Of a DNA stretch of 64,000 nucleotides, positions 43,601-53,700 are shown piece by piece (within the stretch, counting starts at the first letter, position 1; every line of letters begins with the position of its first letter). The position numbers and the translations under genes are program-made. Origin of the DNA: Tribonema minus (Eukaryota > Sar > Xanthophyceae > Tribonematales > Tribonemataceae); contig JAFCMP010000013.1 of NCBI GenBank assembly GCA_017506865.1, forward strand, positions 992,001 to 1,056,000, given 5' to 3'. Below the pieces are notes generated by a model. That model made no database searches and had not been told where the DNA came from. It saw only the letters and a program-made list of their open reading frames with translations.

Positions 43601-45943
43601 CGCGTGAGACCATCGTATTATGTTATTTGTGAGACCATCGTATTACGAGCAGTTGAACTTACTGATGAAGTTAATGGACCTTCATCCACATGGGGTTGGC
43701 CATGCGCCGCGTCATGTGCCGCGCTAGCGCACCGCATTTGTGGATGCTCGCGGTGCTCTTCTACATTGTGTTCTACATTGTGATGCAAAGCATGCACGGA
43801 CCTACATATGTGCCTCCAAGCATGTAGCGAGTACGTGGACGTGGCCGTGCGAGTGAATGTTGTAGGAAGAGGTCAAACTAACAGTTGAAGTGACACACCT
43901 TCATCCACATGGGATTTGCCATGCGCCGTGTCATGTCGCGCTCGTGCATCGCGAGCGCGAGCGGCGCCAGCAGCGGCGACCCCATCACCAGGTCCCACTG
44001 GCGCCCCATGGGTAGGTACTTGACGTGCCGCCCGCGCGCCACCAGCGACCCGCACGCCTCGTTGATCGCTACCATCTCCAGATAGCCCAGGGCCTGGTGC
44101 CCGGGGATGCAGGTTCAGGTGAAGATGCTTGTGTGTCAGCAATAGACGGGTACGGACGTGTGCTTGACCAGTCCCAATCCCGATCCTTTGATCTCACCCT
44201 AACCTAGGCACTGCCCGCGTGCCACCAGCGAGCCGCACTCCTCGTTGAGCGTCACCATCTCCTGATACCTAGCGTGGCGCCAGTCGATCATGCGAGGGGA
44301 GTGTACTACAAGTATAGTTCCAGGTGGTGCATGTGTGTTTCAGTATGTACGGGTACGTGCGTGCGTGCTTGACCAGTCCCAACCCCAACTGCTAAATGCA
44401 ACCCTCAACCTAAGGGTTGCACATGCCGTCCGAAGAGCCGCGTGCCTCAGTTCGTCGCTGCTGTATGCAGGTACTATAGCGCACGGCCTGGCGCTAGTGG
44501 GGTAACACTCAACTTGTACACTGAATCTTTGAGGCTTTGCCTTTGTTAAGTTGGGCTGTATACATGTGATCGTTGTCCATGTTCTTGGTATTTATATTGT
44601 ACCGCGTGCGCCTCACCTTCCCTCCTTTGGTCAGCTGCGACTCATGACGTTCACCCCGGTAATACCAACCACACTTCAAGATTTTCATCTTTTTGAATTG
44701 TCTACTGCAGTTTTCATTTGCGTGGATCATCGCCGCACGCGCATCACCTTCCCGCCTTTGGTCAGCCGCGACTCCAACCGCAGCTTGTCCCCGGGCCGCG
44801 CCCTCCTGAACATCTCCCTAAACCTAAAACTGAGACGCTGTGTCAATGTTCAATTAAAGTTCATTGTGTAAAGATGAAAAGGGCTGGATGTTGGTGTAGC
44901 TGATGGTCACGGGGGCCCCATGAGAAACACCAATTATTGGCGTACAACCAGCCAGCTAACACACTTGCCGCAGCAGCGACGACAACAGTTGTTGGCGGAA
45001 GGCACTCAATTTGACGGCTAACAACACTTTGTCACCTAGAGCTTTTTGATCTTTTGAGTTGTTCCACAAGATGACAACACGGTAGCCTCACCTTCCCTCC
45101 TTTGGTCAGCCGCGACTCCAACCGCAGCTTGTCCCCCGGCCGCGCCTTCCTGAACATCTCCGTTGTGAGCGTCACCGTCAGTCCCGGCCTATGAGTCCTG
45201 TGAAGAGCGCAAGCAGAACCAGCAACATCGTTTCTTACAGTCACACAGATCATCATTATGCCCGGCCGCTAAAGTTATTGTTGCAACAAAGCTACCCATG
45301 TCAGCGACGCTCTTCGAGATTTGTCAGATTGTCGTTGTGCCAAGAGTCACATGTACTTGTTGCAGCAGTTTTTTCAGTGAATGATGGCAGACATGTTTTC
45401 TTTCCCAAGTGGTGAACAATCATTGCGTGCTGCGGAGTACTTTTTTACTACATGAAGTAAGAAGGGCTGATTGTGTGCTGCTTGCTGTACCAAAAGTACC
45501 AGCTGAGCTGTGATATGAACAGTATTTCATTCTTAAATGCTTGGCTATAGTTCCAAGAACCTCGACTTGAGCAGAGAAGCGGTCTCCATACTGCATTCAT
45601 CGCATCGCAGCACCATCGAGCGACGGTGGAGAAATGCACGCACGTACCTGTCTGTGAGCAGCATTGCGGTGGAAGAGTGCTCATCGAAGATGCCAGCGGT
45701 GACGCCACAGGATAGAAAGGGATCGCCTGTTGCACTTGTGACACAAGCCCTTTCTGGCACTGTGTAGGTACCCACTAGCCCGTCCTCCTTGCTAAAGCTC
45801 GTGAGTTCAGTGTACGAGGCCATGCCCAGGGCCCTAGCATAGCCCACGGACCACACCTGCATGCACACGTTCAGCAGCTGGCGGTGCGATGATTCTAAGC
45901 TGGCGGGCAGCGCGCACGCCGCTACCGCCTTCTGAAAGTTCAT
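40603..45943 (-). CDS. Tandem-hotdog acyl-CoA thioesterase (PaaI/ACOT13-like)
   Basis: Likely hydrolyses acyl-CoA or a similar acyl thioester. Six minus-strand exons, 45943-45648, 45197-45092, 44093-43899, 42192-42008, 41713-41659 and 40776-40603, join in phase to 336 residues. Two hotdog folds lie in tandem. The first has the helix motif LSCGVTAGIFDEHSSTAML (about 78-96), strands TVTLTTEMFRKARPGDKLRL and ending ACGSLVARGRHVKYLPMG. The second has TPQLFNFMGSFHGGAICAAA (about 245-264), then QPTWIQHMETQYFTAQK-like strands and DVTFLSGGLKMAGSRMQW. The acidic residue expected in each helix is present (DE; E). HGGAI and the RGRHVKYL tail are typical of PaaI/ACOT13-type 4HBT domains. The start is the ATG at 45943, but the frame stays open to an ATG at 46147. 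It is head-to-head with the HECT gene. Confidence 0.88.
40905..41005 (-). repeat. Copy of thioesterase last-exon start
   Basis: On the minus strand it reads GCGCAGCCCACGTGGATCCA, GCACATGGAG-CGCAG-ACTTC, ACCGCGCAGAAG. This matches the real acceptor and first 50 bases at 40776, immediately upstream of it in transcription order. Confidence 0.88.
42293..42520 (+). other. Unrecognised open frame inside a thioesterase intron, antisense
   Basis: A plus-strand frame reads HGRDFSDVFYKARMMYDARW, SILQLGDEEKGPGYWTWRDR. The composition is protein-like: aromatic and charged, not the Ala/Arg/Ser mix of the spurious frames nearby. No family was recognised and no splice partners were found. It may be a fragment of an inserted gene. 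Confidence 0.2.
42632..42762. repeat. Tandem repeat containing telomere-like units
   Basis: Three copies of a unit of about 55 bp pair (A)CACGTGCAGC-AAGCC with CCCTAA runs. This shows a telomere-like tract being amplified as part of a larger tandem unit. Confidence 0.85.
42875..43770 (-). repeat. Five copies of the thioesterase 44093-43899 exon end
   Basis: On the plus strand CACCTTCATCCACATGGGGT, TCGCCATGCGCCGCGTCATG recurs near 43680, 43478, 43283, 43068 and 42880 at a spacing of about 200 bp. Some copies extend through CGCGAGCGGCGCCAGCA. Decay rises with distance from the exon. The block GCACCGCATTTGTGGATGCT, CGCGGTGCTCTTCTACATTG is itself shared by 43326 and 43728. Confidence 0.92.
44205..44285 (-). 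repeat. Copy of the thioesterase 44093 exon start
   Basis: GCCCGCGTGCCACCAGCGAG, CCGCACTCCTCGTTGAGCGT, CACCATCTCC mirrors the real exon at 44033-44093 (plus-strand text). It lies upstream of the real exon in transcription order. The neighbouring intron text (GACCAGTCCCAA-CCC) is also duplicated. Confidence 0.85.
44605..44835 (-). repeat. Two copies of the thioesterase 45197-45092 exon end
   Basis: GCCTCACCTTCCCTCCTTTG, GTCAGCTGCGACTC occurs at about 44608-44645. GCATCACCTTCCCGCCTTTG, GTCAGCCGCGACTCCAACCG, then CAGCTTGTCCCCGGGCCGCG occurs at 44738-44810. The second is a nearly complete copy of the real exon's 3' half. Confidence 0.9.
44975..45062 (+). repeat. Dispersed repeat, copy 4 (truncated)
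   Basis: It keeps CGCAGCAGCGACGACAACAG, GGCGGAAGGCACT, TTTGTCACCTAGAGCT and GATCTTTTGA. It is clearly older or more diverged than the other copies. It lies in the thioesterase gene's intron. Confidence 0.7.
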
Positions 45944-46539
45944 GGTGTGGACTTCTGCTGATCTCCTTATCTTTACAAATGACAGCGAGTGAGGTCCTTT
46001 GCTGATTGGCGTGCAGGCACGGTTTGAGGCACACCAAATTCGCTGCAGCCGCCAGCTATTAATAACTGGCCCCGCTCCTCCGCCTTCTTTCAAAGCGTTT
46101 TTCACAACTGCAACTGCAACTGTGAAGTGTGTGAGAGTCACCCCCAAACCTTTGCAGTTACCTTAACGCATGATACGACACTGTGTCTACACCTCGACGC
46201 ATTTGGTTGGCAGCGGCCAAGCGCGAGTGTGCACACCAAAGAAAAAAAAAAGAACCCCCTTTGGCATCGGGGCGCAGGGGCGGAAGCTGCTGGAGGCCAT
46301 CGCTATGAAGAATGCATGCAGTATGCCGTGGTTTGTATCAGGCAGCCCCAGCTTCCAAGGACATAGCACTGATGCGCATATGCTGTGATTTGGTGGTGTC
46401 GTTTAGCACTTTGCCACCACCACCGCAGCCGCGTGCCGCCGCCGCCGCCGCCGATACTGTAGTGCCCTTCAGCTCGCCAACTGCAAGGCAGGCGGGGCAA
46501 ATGCCACATTGCTAATTCCTCGGTAGAGCGCAGGCGATC

Positions 46540-46985
46540 ACGTCCATCTGCAATAACTGGCACACCTTCAGGAGCTTGCGGCCCTGCATAGACACTTTCA
46601 GCGCAGGCGCACTGCGTAAGCTCACAGATGGCGGCGACCTTCGAAAGCTCCTGCCAGGCGCCCGCGCAGGGGAGTATGCGGTTGCCACGCGCAGCGCTCT
46701 CCTCAGCGGCGGCACCTGCATGCAAAAGCGTATGCTGCACCTGCATCTGGAGCTGCGGCGGCGCGGCAGCAGCCGCCAGGACTTCATGTGCGCGTGGGCT
46801 CAGTTCTACCGCTAGGAGCAGCGGCAATGGACCACAGGACGAATGCGTCTTCGAACCCATCGAGGAGGTCCTCTGCCGTCCACCCGGCGACACGGTGCCG
46901 CTGCACCGCATCCGCGACGGCCTGGAGACCAGGGGATCGGGCGCTGTCGTGCACCGGCTACAAAGCCGTTGAGGCCAAGCGGCGC
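46540..46985 (-). repeat. Diverged inverted repeat, left arm
   Basis: Read on the minus strand it aligns with 47160-47490 (plus) through CGATCCCCTGGTCTCCAGGC, GCATTCGTCCTGTGG, CCATTGCCGCTGC, GAACTGAGCCCAC, GCCGCCGCAGCTCC and CAGGAGCT, with small gaps. In one frame the arms differ mostly by conservative changes (QAVADAVQ against KAIVDALQ), hinting at a protein-coding ancestor. Confidence 0.75.
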
Positions 46986-47159
46986 AACCGAGTCACACCC
47001 GCCCTGCGCTACACGGAGCTCAACAACGACTAGTAGTGCATGGAGGAAGCAGCGAAGCAACCGCCAGACTCGTGCGTGTGGGAGGAATTGAGCTCTGTGT
47101 ATGGCTGAACGAGTGTGGCGCTGTCCGGTCGCTCGGCCTGCAAGTTACTGTAGCCAGCG

Positions 47160-47490
47160 GTGCGGCCAAAAAAGCGCTCGATCCCCTGGTTTCAAGGCCA
47201 TCGTGGATGCGCTGCAACAGCTCCGTGACCGATGGGCTGGCGGCTAAGGACCTGCTCGATCGGCCTGAAAACACATTCGTCCTGGAGCCCATTGCCGCAG
47301 CACTCGAAGATGTGGAACTGAGCCCACAAGCAACGAAGTCACATGGTCGCTGCTGCCACGCCGCCGCAGCTCCGCAGCACAGGTTCAGCACCTGCTTCGC
47401 ATCTCACTGTGATCACCTAGCAGAACGCTGCGGGTCACTACCGCGAACTGCCCCACATAGGCTTCTTGCAGGAGCTGCAGAGGTTCAACA
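47160..47490 (+). repeat. Diverged inverted repeat, right arm
   Basis: Partner of 46540-46985. The spacer is about 175 bp. The two arms could form a long imperfect hairpin in RNA transcribed across them. Confidence 0.75.
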
Positions 47491-47792
47491 ATAGATGGAG
47501 AGACCATCTGACGCAACCTCCGTGCAAAGCCGATCCGGTCGTCTTGCGAGCTCAAAGGCTGCAAACACATCGCGGAGCAACTGGAGCACTCACTAACAGA
47601 AGTTAGCCCCAACATCCGAGCCTCGGTGGCACGGTGTCGCTCGGTGGCACGGTGCCAAGTTGATGATTTTCTTTTTCCCAACTGCAACTACAACTTGAAG
47701 TTTAAGTCTAGAGTTGCTGGACCTGCGCAGCTGCAGGAGGACAGGGTCGGGGCTGCAGCAGAGCTGCAAGCTTCTGACTTTCATTGCTGCAG

Positions 47793-50700
47793 CACCAACA
47801 GCACCGTTCGGCTTATCTTCCGGCATTCCATAGTAGAGTTCGGCATGTGCGATTACGCAGGATCTGCGACTGACCGATTGCCAGCAGAGGCGGTGGACGA
47901 TGGCGTTGAACTGGATCGTTTGCTGATTCAGGGCCAAAATCGGACGTGTGCCTCGTACACCACGTGCTCGCGGTGCGTGGGCATCTGGAATACGAAGACT
48001 GTGCCCGGCTGCATGTGGTGAGTCTGCAAATGCTGAGAACATTATAACTCGCGTTATGCAGCAATGCAACAGTCAGGTTTGTGGTGCAATGTACCCCTGT
48101 CCCACTCCAGCCCGTGTATTTCTGTCAGCAGCCAATAGGGTCATGAATTTCAGCATATAGTGGTCCTGAACCAATTTTTTTACGTACGAAGTGTCTTTGT
48201 CTGATGAGGTGAGGGAAGGCGCCGCTTACATTGCTAAGAAAGGGCCACTCGATCGCAGCCAAGCAATAGTGATGTCAGCTAACTTCCGTTTACAAACCGG
48301 CAGCGGGCGCTGTTGGTCCATCACTCATTGTGCTGTGTTTGAGTCCACATTGGCAACTGCTTTGCAACTGTGCAAGTTGAACACGCAACAATGTGGCAGC
48401 AACACAACAGACCTGCAGACAAGCGAAAGCCTTAGAGCCACTTTGTGCCAAATGCCCATGAAATGCTAAGCTTAACTTGGAGAGCCTGCCTTGGGCTGGG
48501 ATAGGGAGTGTTTGCAAACCATATTATTTACTTCACAGCATGATTGTTTCTTGTCAAGCCTTCATGACGCTATGATGTGAATTATAACTTTAGCACGCAA
48601 TGCTGAGTTGAAGATGCAAACCCGATGCACCTGCATCTGCTGGCATACACTCTGAAGACTCAGAACAGCGGCACTCCCATTGGCGTGCGCTACAGACCCA
48701 TGGTCAGGGATAGTGAGAGAAGTCGTTGACCGTGCACCCTCTGCAGCGCCTGTCGCCCTCTTGCAGGGTCTGCTGGCATATATTCATACACAGTGCACCA
48801 ATCAGTACCAAAGGTGCAAGCTAGTCACCAAAGCACCAGGCAAAATGCGTGACGGCATGAAGAAAATCATGCACTGTGGGCGTACGGTTTCACCACGAAT
48901 TCGAGAAGGTAAACCCTGCTTTTCTGCTGCCGAGCGCAGGTGCGCAGCGCAGATGGAGGATCACACGCGCGGCGGCCTGACGGTGGTGGGGTGCGTTGAC
49001 AGGGAGACCGCGGCAGAGATGTGCCCCTTTGGGCAGTTACAGGTGTGTAACCGCGAAGCGTATGTATGAGCGCTGTCGCTGTGCCGCCGTCAGCAGTCGC
49101 TGGCAGTCGCAGTCCTTCAGCAGTGCGCTCTTGAAACACGAATTGTGTTTTCGTGCACTTTAGCGGTGTGCCGTACTGCAGTGCTCAACCTCATAAACTT
49201 ATTGCTCGGCCACTTGCCACTGCTGGCTTGGCAAGCGTCAACGCGCAACGCGTCACGCCTCCTTCTTTCTCAGCCTCGCGTCCGTGCTGCTGCTGCTGCG
49301 ACCTCTGTGCGCTGCGGTGCGTGCTGACGCGTACGACGCCATCCGCATATATACCTACTGCTACTGCGCATCATGAAGCAACTCACTCCTGACATTGCGC
49401 CAACACCCTCTCCCCCGCAGAGCACCTGCGGCGCCATGGCTACCGCCTCGTACCTCTCACAACTACATTCACCCACCACTGCGACATACACGCATGCACC
49501 TGCTCCCTTCCATCCACCCCCCCCCCCCCCCCGCCCTCCGCGCGCGCAGAGCACTAGCGGCGCCAACGCCTATGCCTCCTACCTCCCAGAAATAACTTCA
49601 TGTACAAGCCCCACTGCTGACATACACCTGTGCACCTACCCCCCTTGCTCTCCCCCCCCCATCCCCCCCTCGCAGAGCACGTACGGCGCCAACGCGTACC
49701 TCCTTATACCTCCCATAAATGCCTTCATGTACAAGCCCCCACTGCTGGCATACACCGATGTACCTTCCCCCTCCCCCCCCCCCCCCGGCACGCGCAGAGC
49801 ACGTGCGGCGTCAACTCCTACCTCCCACAACTACATGATACCGCGTCCACTGCTGACATACACCTGTATACCCAACTCCCTTGCATCCATACCTACCCCC
49901 CCCCCCTACCCCCCCCCCCGCGCGCAGAGCACGTGTGGCGCCAACGCCAATGCCTCGTACCTGCTCGTCCTCGCCCTTGCGTCCGTGCTGTGCGTGCTGC
50001 TGACCTGAACCTGTAAACCTACCCCCTGGCATCCATACCTACCCCCCCCCCCCCCCCTGGCCGCATCCACACCTACCCCTCCCCCCCCACACGCAGAGCA
50101 CGTGCGGCGCCAACGCCTACGCCTCCTACCTCCTCGTCCTCGCCCTCGCGTCCGTGCTGTGCTGCTGCTGCGGTCTCTTCACGCTGCGGCGCGCGCTCGC
50201 GCAGTGGACGGCGCGGCGCCTGTGGGGCGCGCTCGGCAGGGGGGGGGGCGGCCAGACAAGCGAGGATGAATTGCTGCGGCCGCTGCTCGATGCGGAGGCG
50301 GGGGGGGGGGGGAGCGCGGAGGCAGTGTTCCAATCCGGTTTCAGGTGAGCGCTGCTGCGGAGCAATTAGGGGTAGGGGGGGGGGGTTCCAGCGCGCAGGA
50401 GGTGTTCAGGACTGGTTTCAGGCGAGCGCTGCTGCGGCACACGCTCGCACAGTGGACGGGCGCGGCGCCTGTGGGGCGCGCTCGGCAGGGGGGGGGGGGG
50501 GGGGCAGCCAGACCAGCGAAGATGAATTGCTGCGGCCGCTGCTCGATGCGGAGGCCGTGTTCCGAACCGGTTTCAGGTGAGCGTTGCTGCGGAACGATTA
50601 GGGGTGGGGTGTGTGGGGGGGGGGGGCAGCGTGGAGGCGGTGTTCAAGACCGGTTACAGGAGAGCGGTGGTGCGGAGCGATTAGCGGGGTAGGGGGGGAT

Positions 50701-53700
50701 GGGGGGGGGGGTCAGCGCGGAGGCGGTGTTCAAGGCCGGTTTCAGATGAGCGCTGCTGCGGAACGATTAGGGGTAGGGGTAGGGTAGGATGGAATTTGGG
50801 GGGGGTGGGGGCAGCGCGGAGGCGGACTTCAGCACCAGTTCTTACGTGAGCAGCGATCAGGGGTAGGGGTGGGGTTAGGGGCAGAGGCAGGAGTGGGGGG
50901 GCTGGGGGGGGGGGGGGGCGTGTAAAGGCGGGGCACCGGTTTTCAGGTGAGTGGTGCTGTTGAGTGCTGCTGCTACGCGGTCGATGGATCTGCGCTGGCG
51001 GCGTCAGCAGGGCGGTGCTGGTAGCAGGGCTCGGTTCAGAGTTGGGTACTGATGTCTTTGGGCGAGGAGGCGGCGGGGGAAGGGGGGGACAGCACGGCGT
51101 CAGTGCCCAGGACCACTTTACAGGCACGTGTTTTGAAATGGCGTCACGCGTGCTCGCTGCGACAGTCACCCGGAGCTGCCACCCGCCTGGCCATGCGCTG
51201 GTATCGCACCGCAGCGCGTTTCCCTGAGGGGTTGCCCTGAGCGCGTATGTTCCGTCAACAGCTCCCTGACCTGGAGCAGCAAGCTGCAATCACTGAAACC
51301 CCTGACGCCACTCTGCGTTTGGGCCACGCATTCAACCTGCGCGCCTGTGCAGGGAAGCCCAGGGTGCGGCGGCGGCGTGGCGCTGCGGCGTCTGCTACTT
51401 TGACAACCGGCCGCGGTCGGCGCAGTGCGACCTTTGCGGCACGTCCGAGAAGGCGAGTACACTGTACTGTTAGAGCGCTGTACTGTAAGGGGGTTGTACT
51501 ATTAGTGGTCCAGCAGTGGTGAGTGCAATCGATGTCATGTTGGAAGGCTGCGCTGCTCTTGGTACAGTGCGCGTGTGACTGCTGCATGCACTGTGCCGTG
51601 TTGTTGCAGCATTGCACCAAGAGCGTACCAGCAGTGGCAAGTGCTGACCACATTTGTTGTGGGACTGAGAGGCCCGTGCTCATTTGTCACAAAGCACGTG
51701 TACTGCTGCACTGTACTGCACTGTTGAAGTACTGTACAGTGGCTGAGACTGTGCTGAAGATGTCATGTAAACTGTTCACTCCAAGTACACTTGAGCTGGC
51801 AAAGAAAAAACTGTACCAGAAGTACACTGAACTGTCACATTCAGTACATGTACTCTCACTTCGTCCACGCCCGTGCGGCCGCAAGTGCGGCTTGCAGCCA
51901 ACAGCGCGCTGCACCGCCGCCCTCGTACATGAAGTACAACGGACTTGTAGCTGACCCTAACCCTAACCCTGAGCAGTGCGCACGCAACGACGCCGACACT
52001 CGCTTCAAATGACGCCGCCGACAGCGTTGCTATGCACGAGAGCTTGATAAGCCTTCGCCTTCTCCGAGCCGCCACCATTTGGGGGCAGTGTTCCTAAGCT
52101 TTTGAACCGTCGATTCGTCCTCACATGCTTGAATAACCTGCTGTCGATATATGCGCGCCGCTCGCCCCGCCGCCGCAGCACCAGATTGCGAAGCCGCTGC
52201 CGCGCAAGAAGGCGTCCAGCGGCGGCGGCGGCAGCGGCAGCGGCGACGACGAGAGCGGAGGCGCCAACGCTGCCGACCAATCGGACGCCGCGCCGCTGCT
52301 CATCGAGAGGCTGACAGTTGTTGACGCGGGTGTAACTGACGTAACTGACGGTGACAGCGTGGCGCGGCAGCACGGCGGCAGCAAGCTCGGGCGCTGGGTG
52401 TGGGCGCTGGAGGGCGGGCGGCTGGCGAGCCTGACGCAGGTGCGTCACATGTTGAAGCTGTTAATGTTGAAGTTTTTATTGGGTGAATGCTACAACGGGC
52501 TGCGCGGCTCAGGACGCTATGACGTGCTTGATGTATGGTTTACACGGTGCATCAGCGTACCCCTGGGTGTGGTGGCTGGCGAGCCTGATGCAGGTGTGGT
52601 GCGGCGCTGCCCGGACCAGCACGCATTGAAGTGTCACAAGGGCTGCACGGCTCAGGGCGCAATGATGTGCTTGATGTCAATTTTAGAAACATGTACTTGT
52701 GTAAAAGAGAAGGCTGCGGTGTTGTCACAACTCATCAGTCCGCATGACGAGAAACGGTCGTTGACGCTCCATTTGCGCTGCACCTTCAATCCGCGCTATC
52801 ATTCCGCCGGCGTGATGCGGCGGCTATGGTTATGGCTGGCTGACCCCATCACTCCGCGTTGAGACAAGCGCGCGTTGACGCTTGTTCCATGACGCCGCTC
52901 TCGCCAAACGCTCCGCAGCGGCAGAAGGCGGCGCGGCGCAGTAATTATAAGGCGGCGCGGTGATTATAGTTGCGGCTGTCTCGCTCTGTCAGCCCGCATG
53001 ACACGAAAGGGCTGCTGATGTAACCTATTTCCAACCTTAACCCTAACCTTAATCGTACCCCTATCCCCCTATTCACGTCGCGATCCTTGCCAAACGCTCC
53101 GCAGCGGCAGAAGGCGGCGCGGCGGCGGCGCCTGTGGCAGCGCTCAGCGGACCCCGACAACAGCGCCTCGCTGTGGGTGCGCGTCCCCCACTGGGGCACG
53201 CTGCTGCCTCCCTCCCTCTCCCCCCCGGAGCCGGTGCCCGTGCCCGCTGGCTCCCGACAGGGGGGCAGCAGCCGGGGGCCCCCTGAAGCGCACAGAGAGG
53301 GGGGGGAGGGGGGCGCGGCGGCGGGGGGGTCCGGCCCAGGGAGGGGTGGCCCTAACCAAGGGCTAGGTGCCCCACCTGGCCAGAACCAGGACAGCGACAG
53401 GAGACGGGAGAGCGACGCAAGCAATGAGGGGATCAGGCCTGTCGCAGCGGCCTCGGAAAGATCCGAGGGGCAAGGAGGACAGCAGGGGGACAGGGGGGAG
53501 GGCGCGCAGGCGACGGGGCCCGGTGCTGAGCGAGATGCGGGGGGGCCGGAGGGGGCGCCCGCGGACGGCGGGGACGGGGGCGGGGGCGACGATGAGGGGA
53601 AGGGGGAGGCGAAGGGAGAGGGGGAACGGGGGGGGTCGGACGAGGAGCTGGAGATGGGCAGCAGTGTCGGCAAGCGGCGCGGCGTCGGCAGCAGGTGCGT

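Larger units (their letters stand above)
45944..47792. other. Region between divergent thioesterase and HECT genes
   Basis: It must hold the thioesterase promoter and the unresolved 5' exon(s) of the HECT gene. The only strong structure is a large diverged inverted repeat (46540-46985 against 47160-47490). Several open frames run through it on both strands, but none shows a recognisable domain or signal peptide. Confidence 0.5.

Noticed and set aside
46303-46911. Minus-strand open frame of 202 codons as a gene
   Set aside because: It covers one arm of the inverted repeat. No domain, start context or splice partners were found, and all frames are broadly open there because of base composition.
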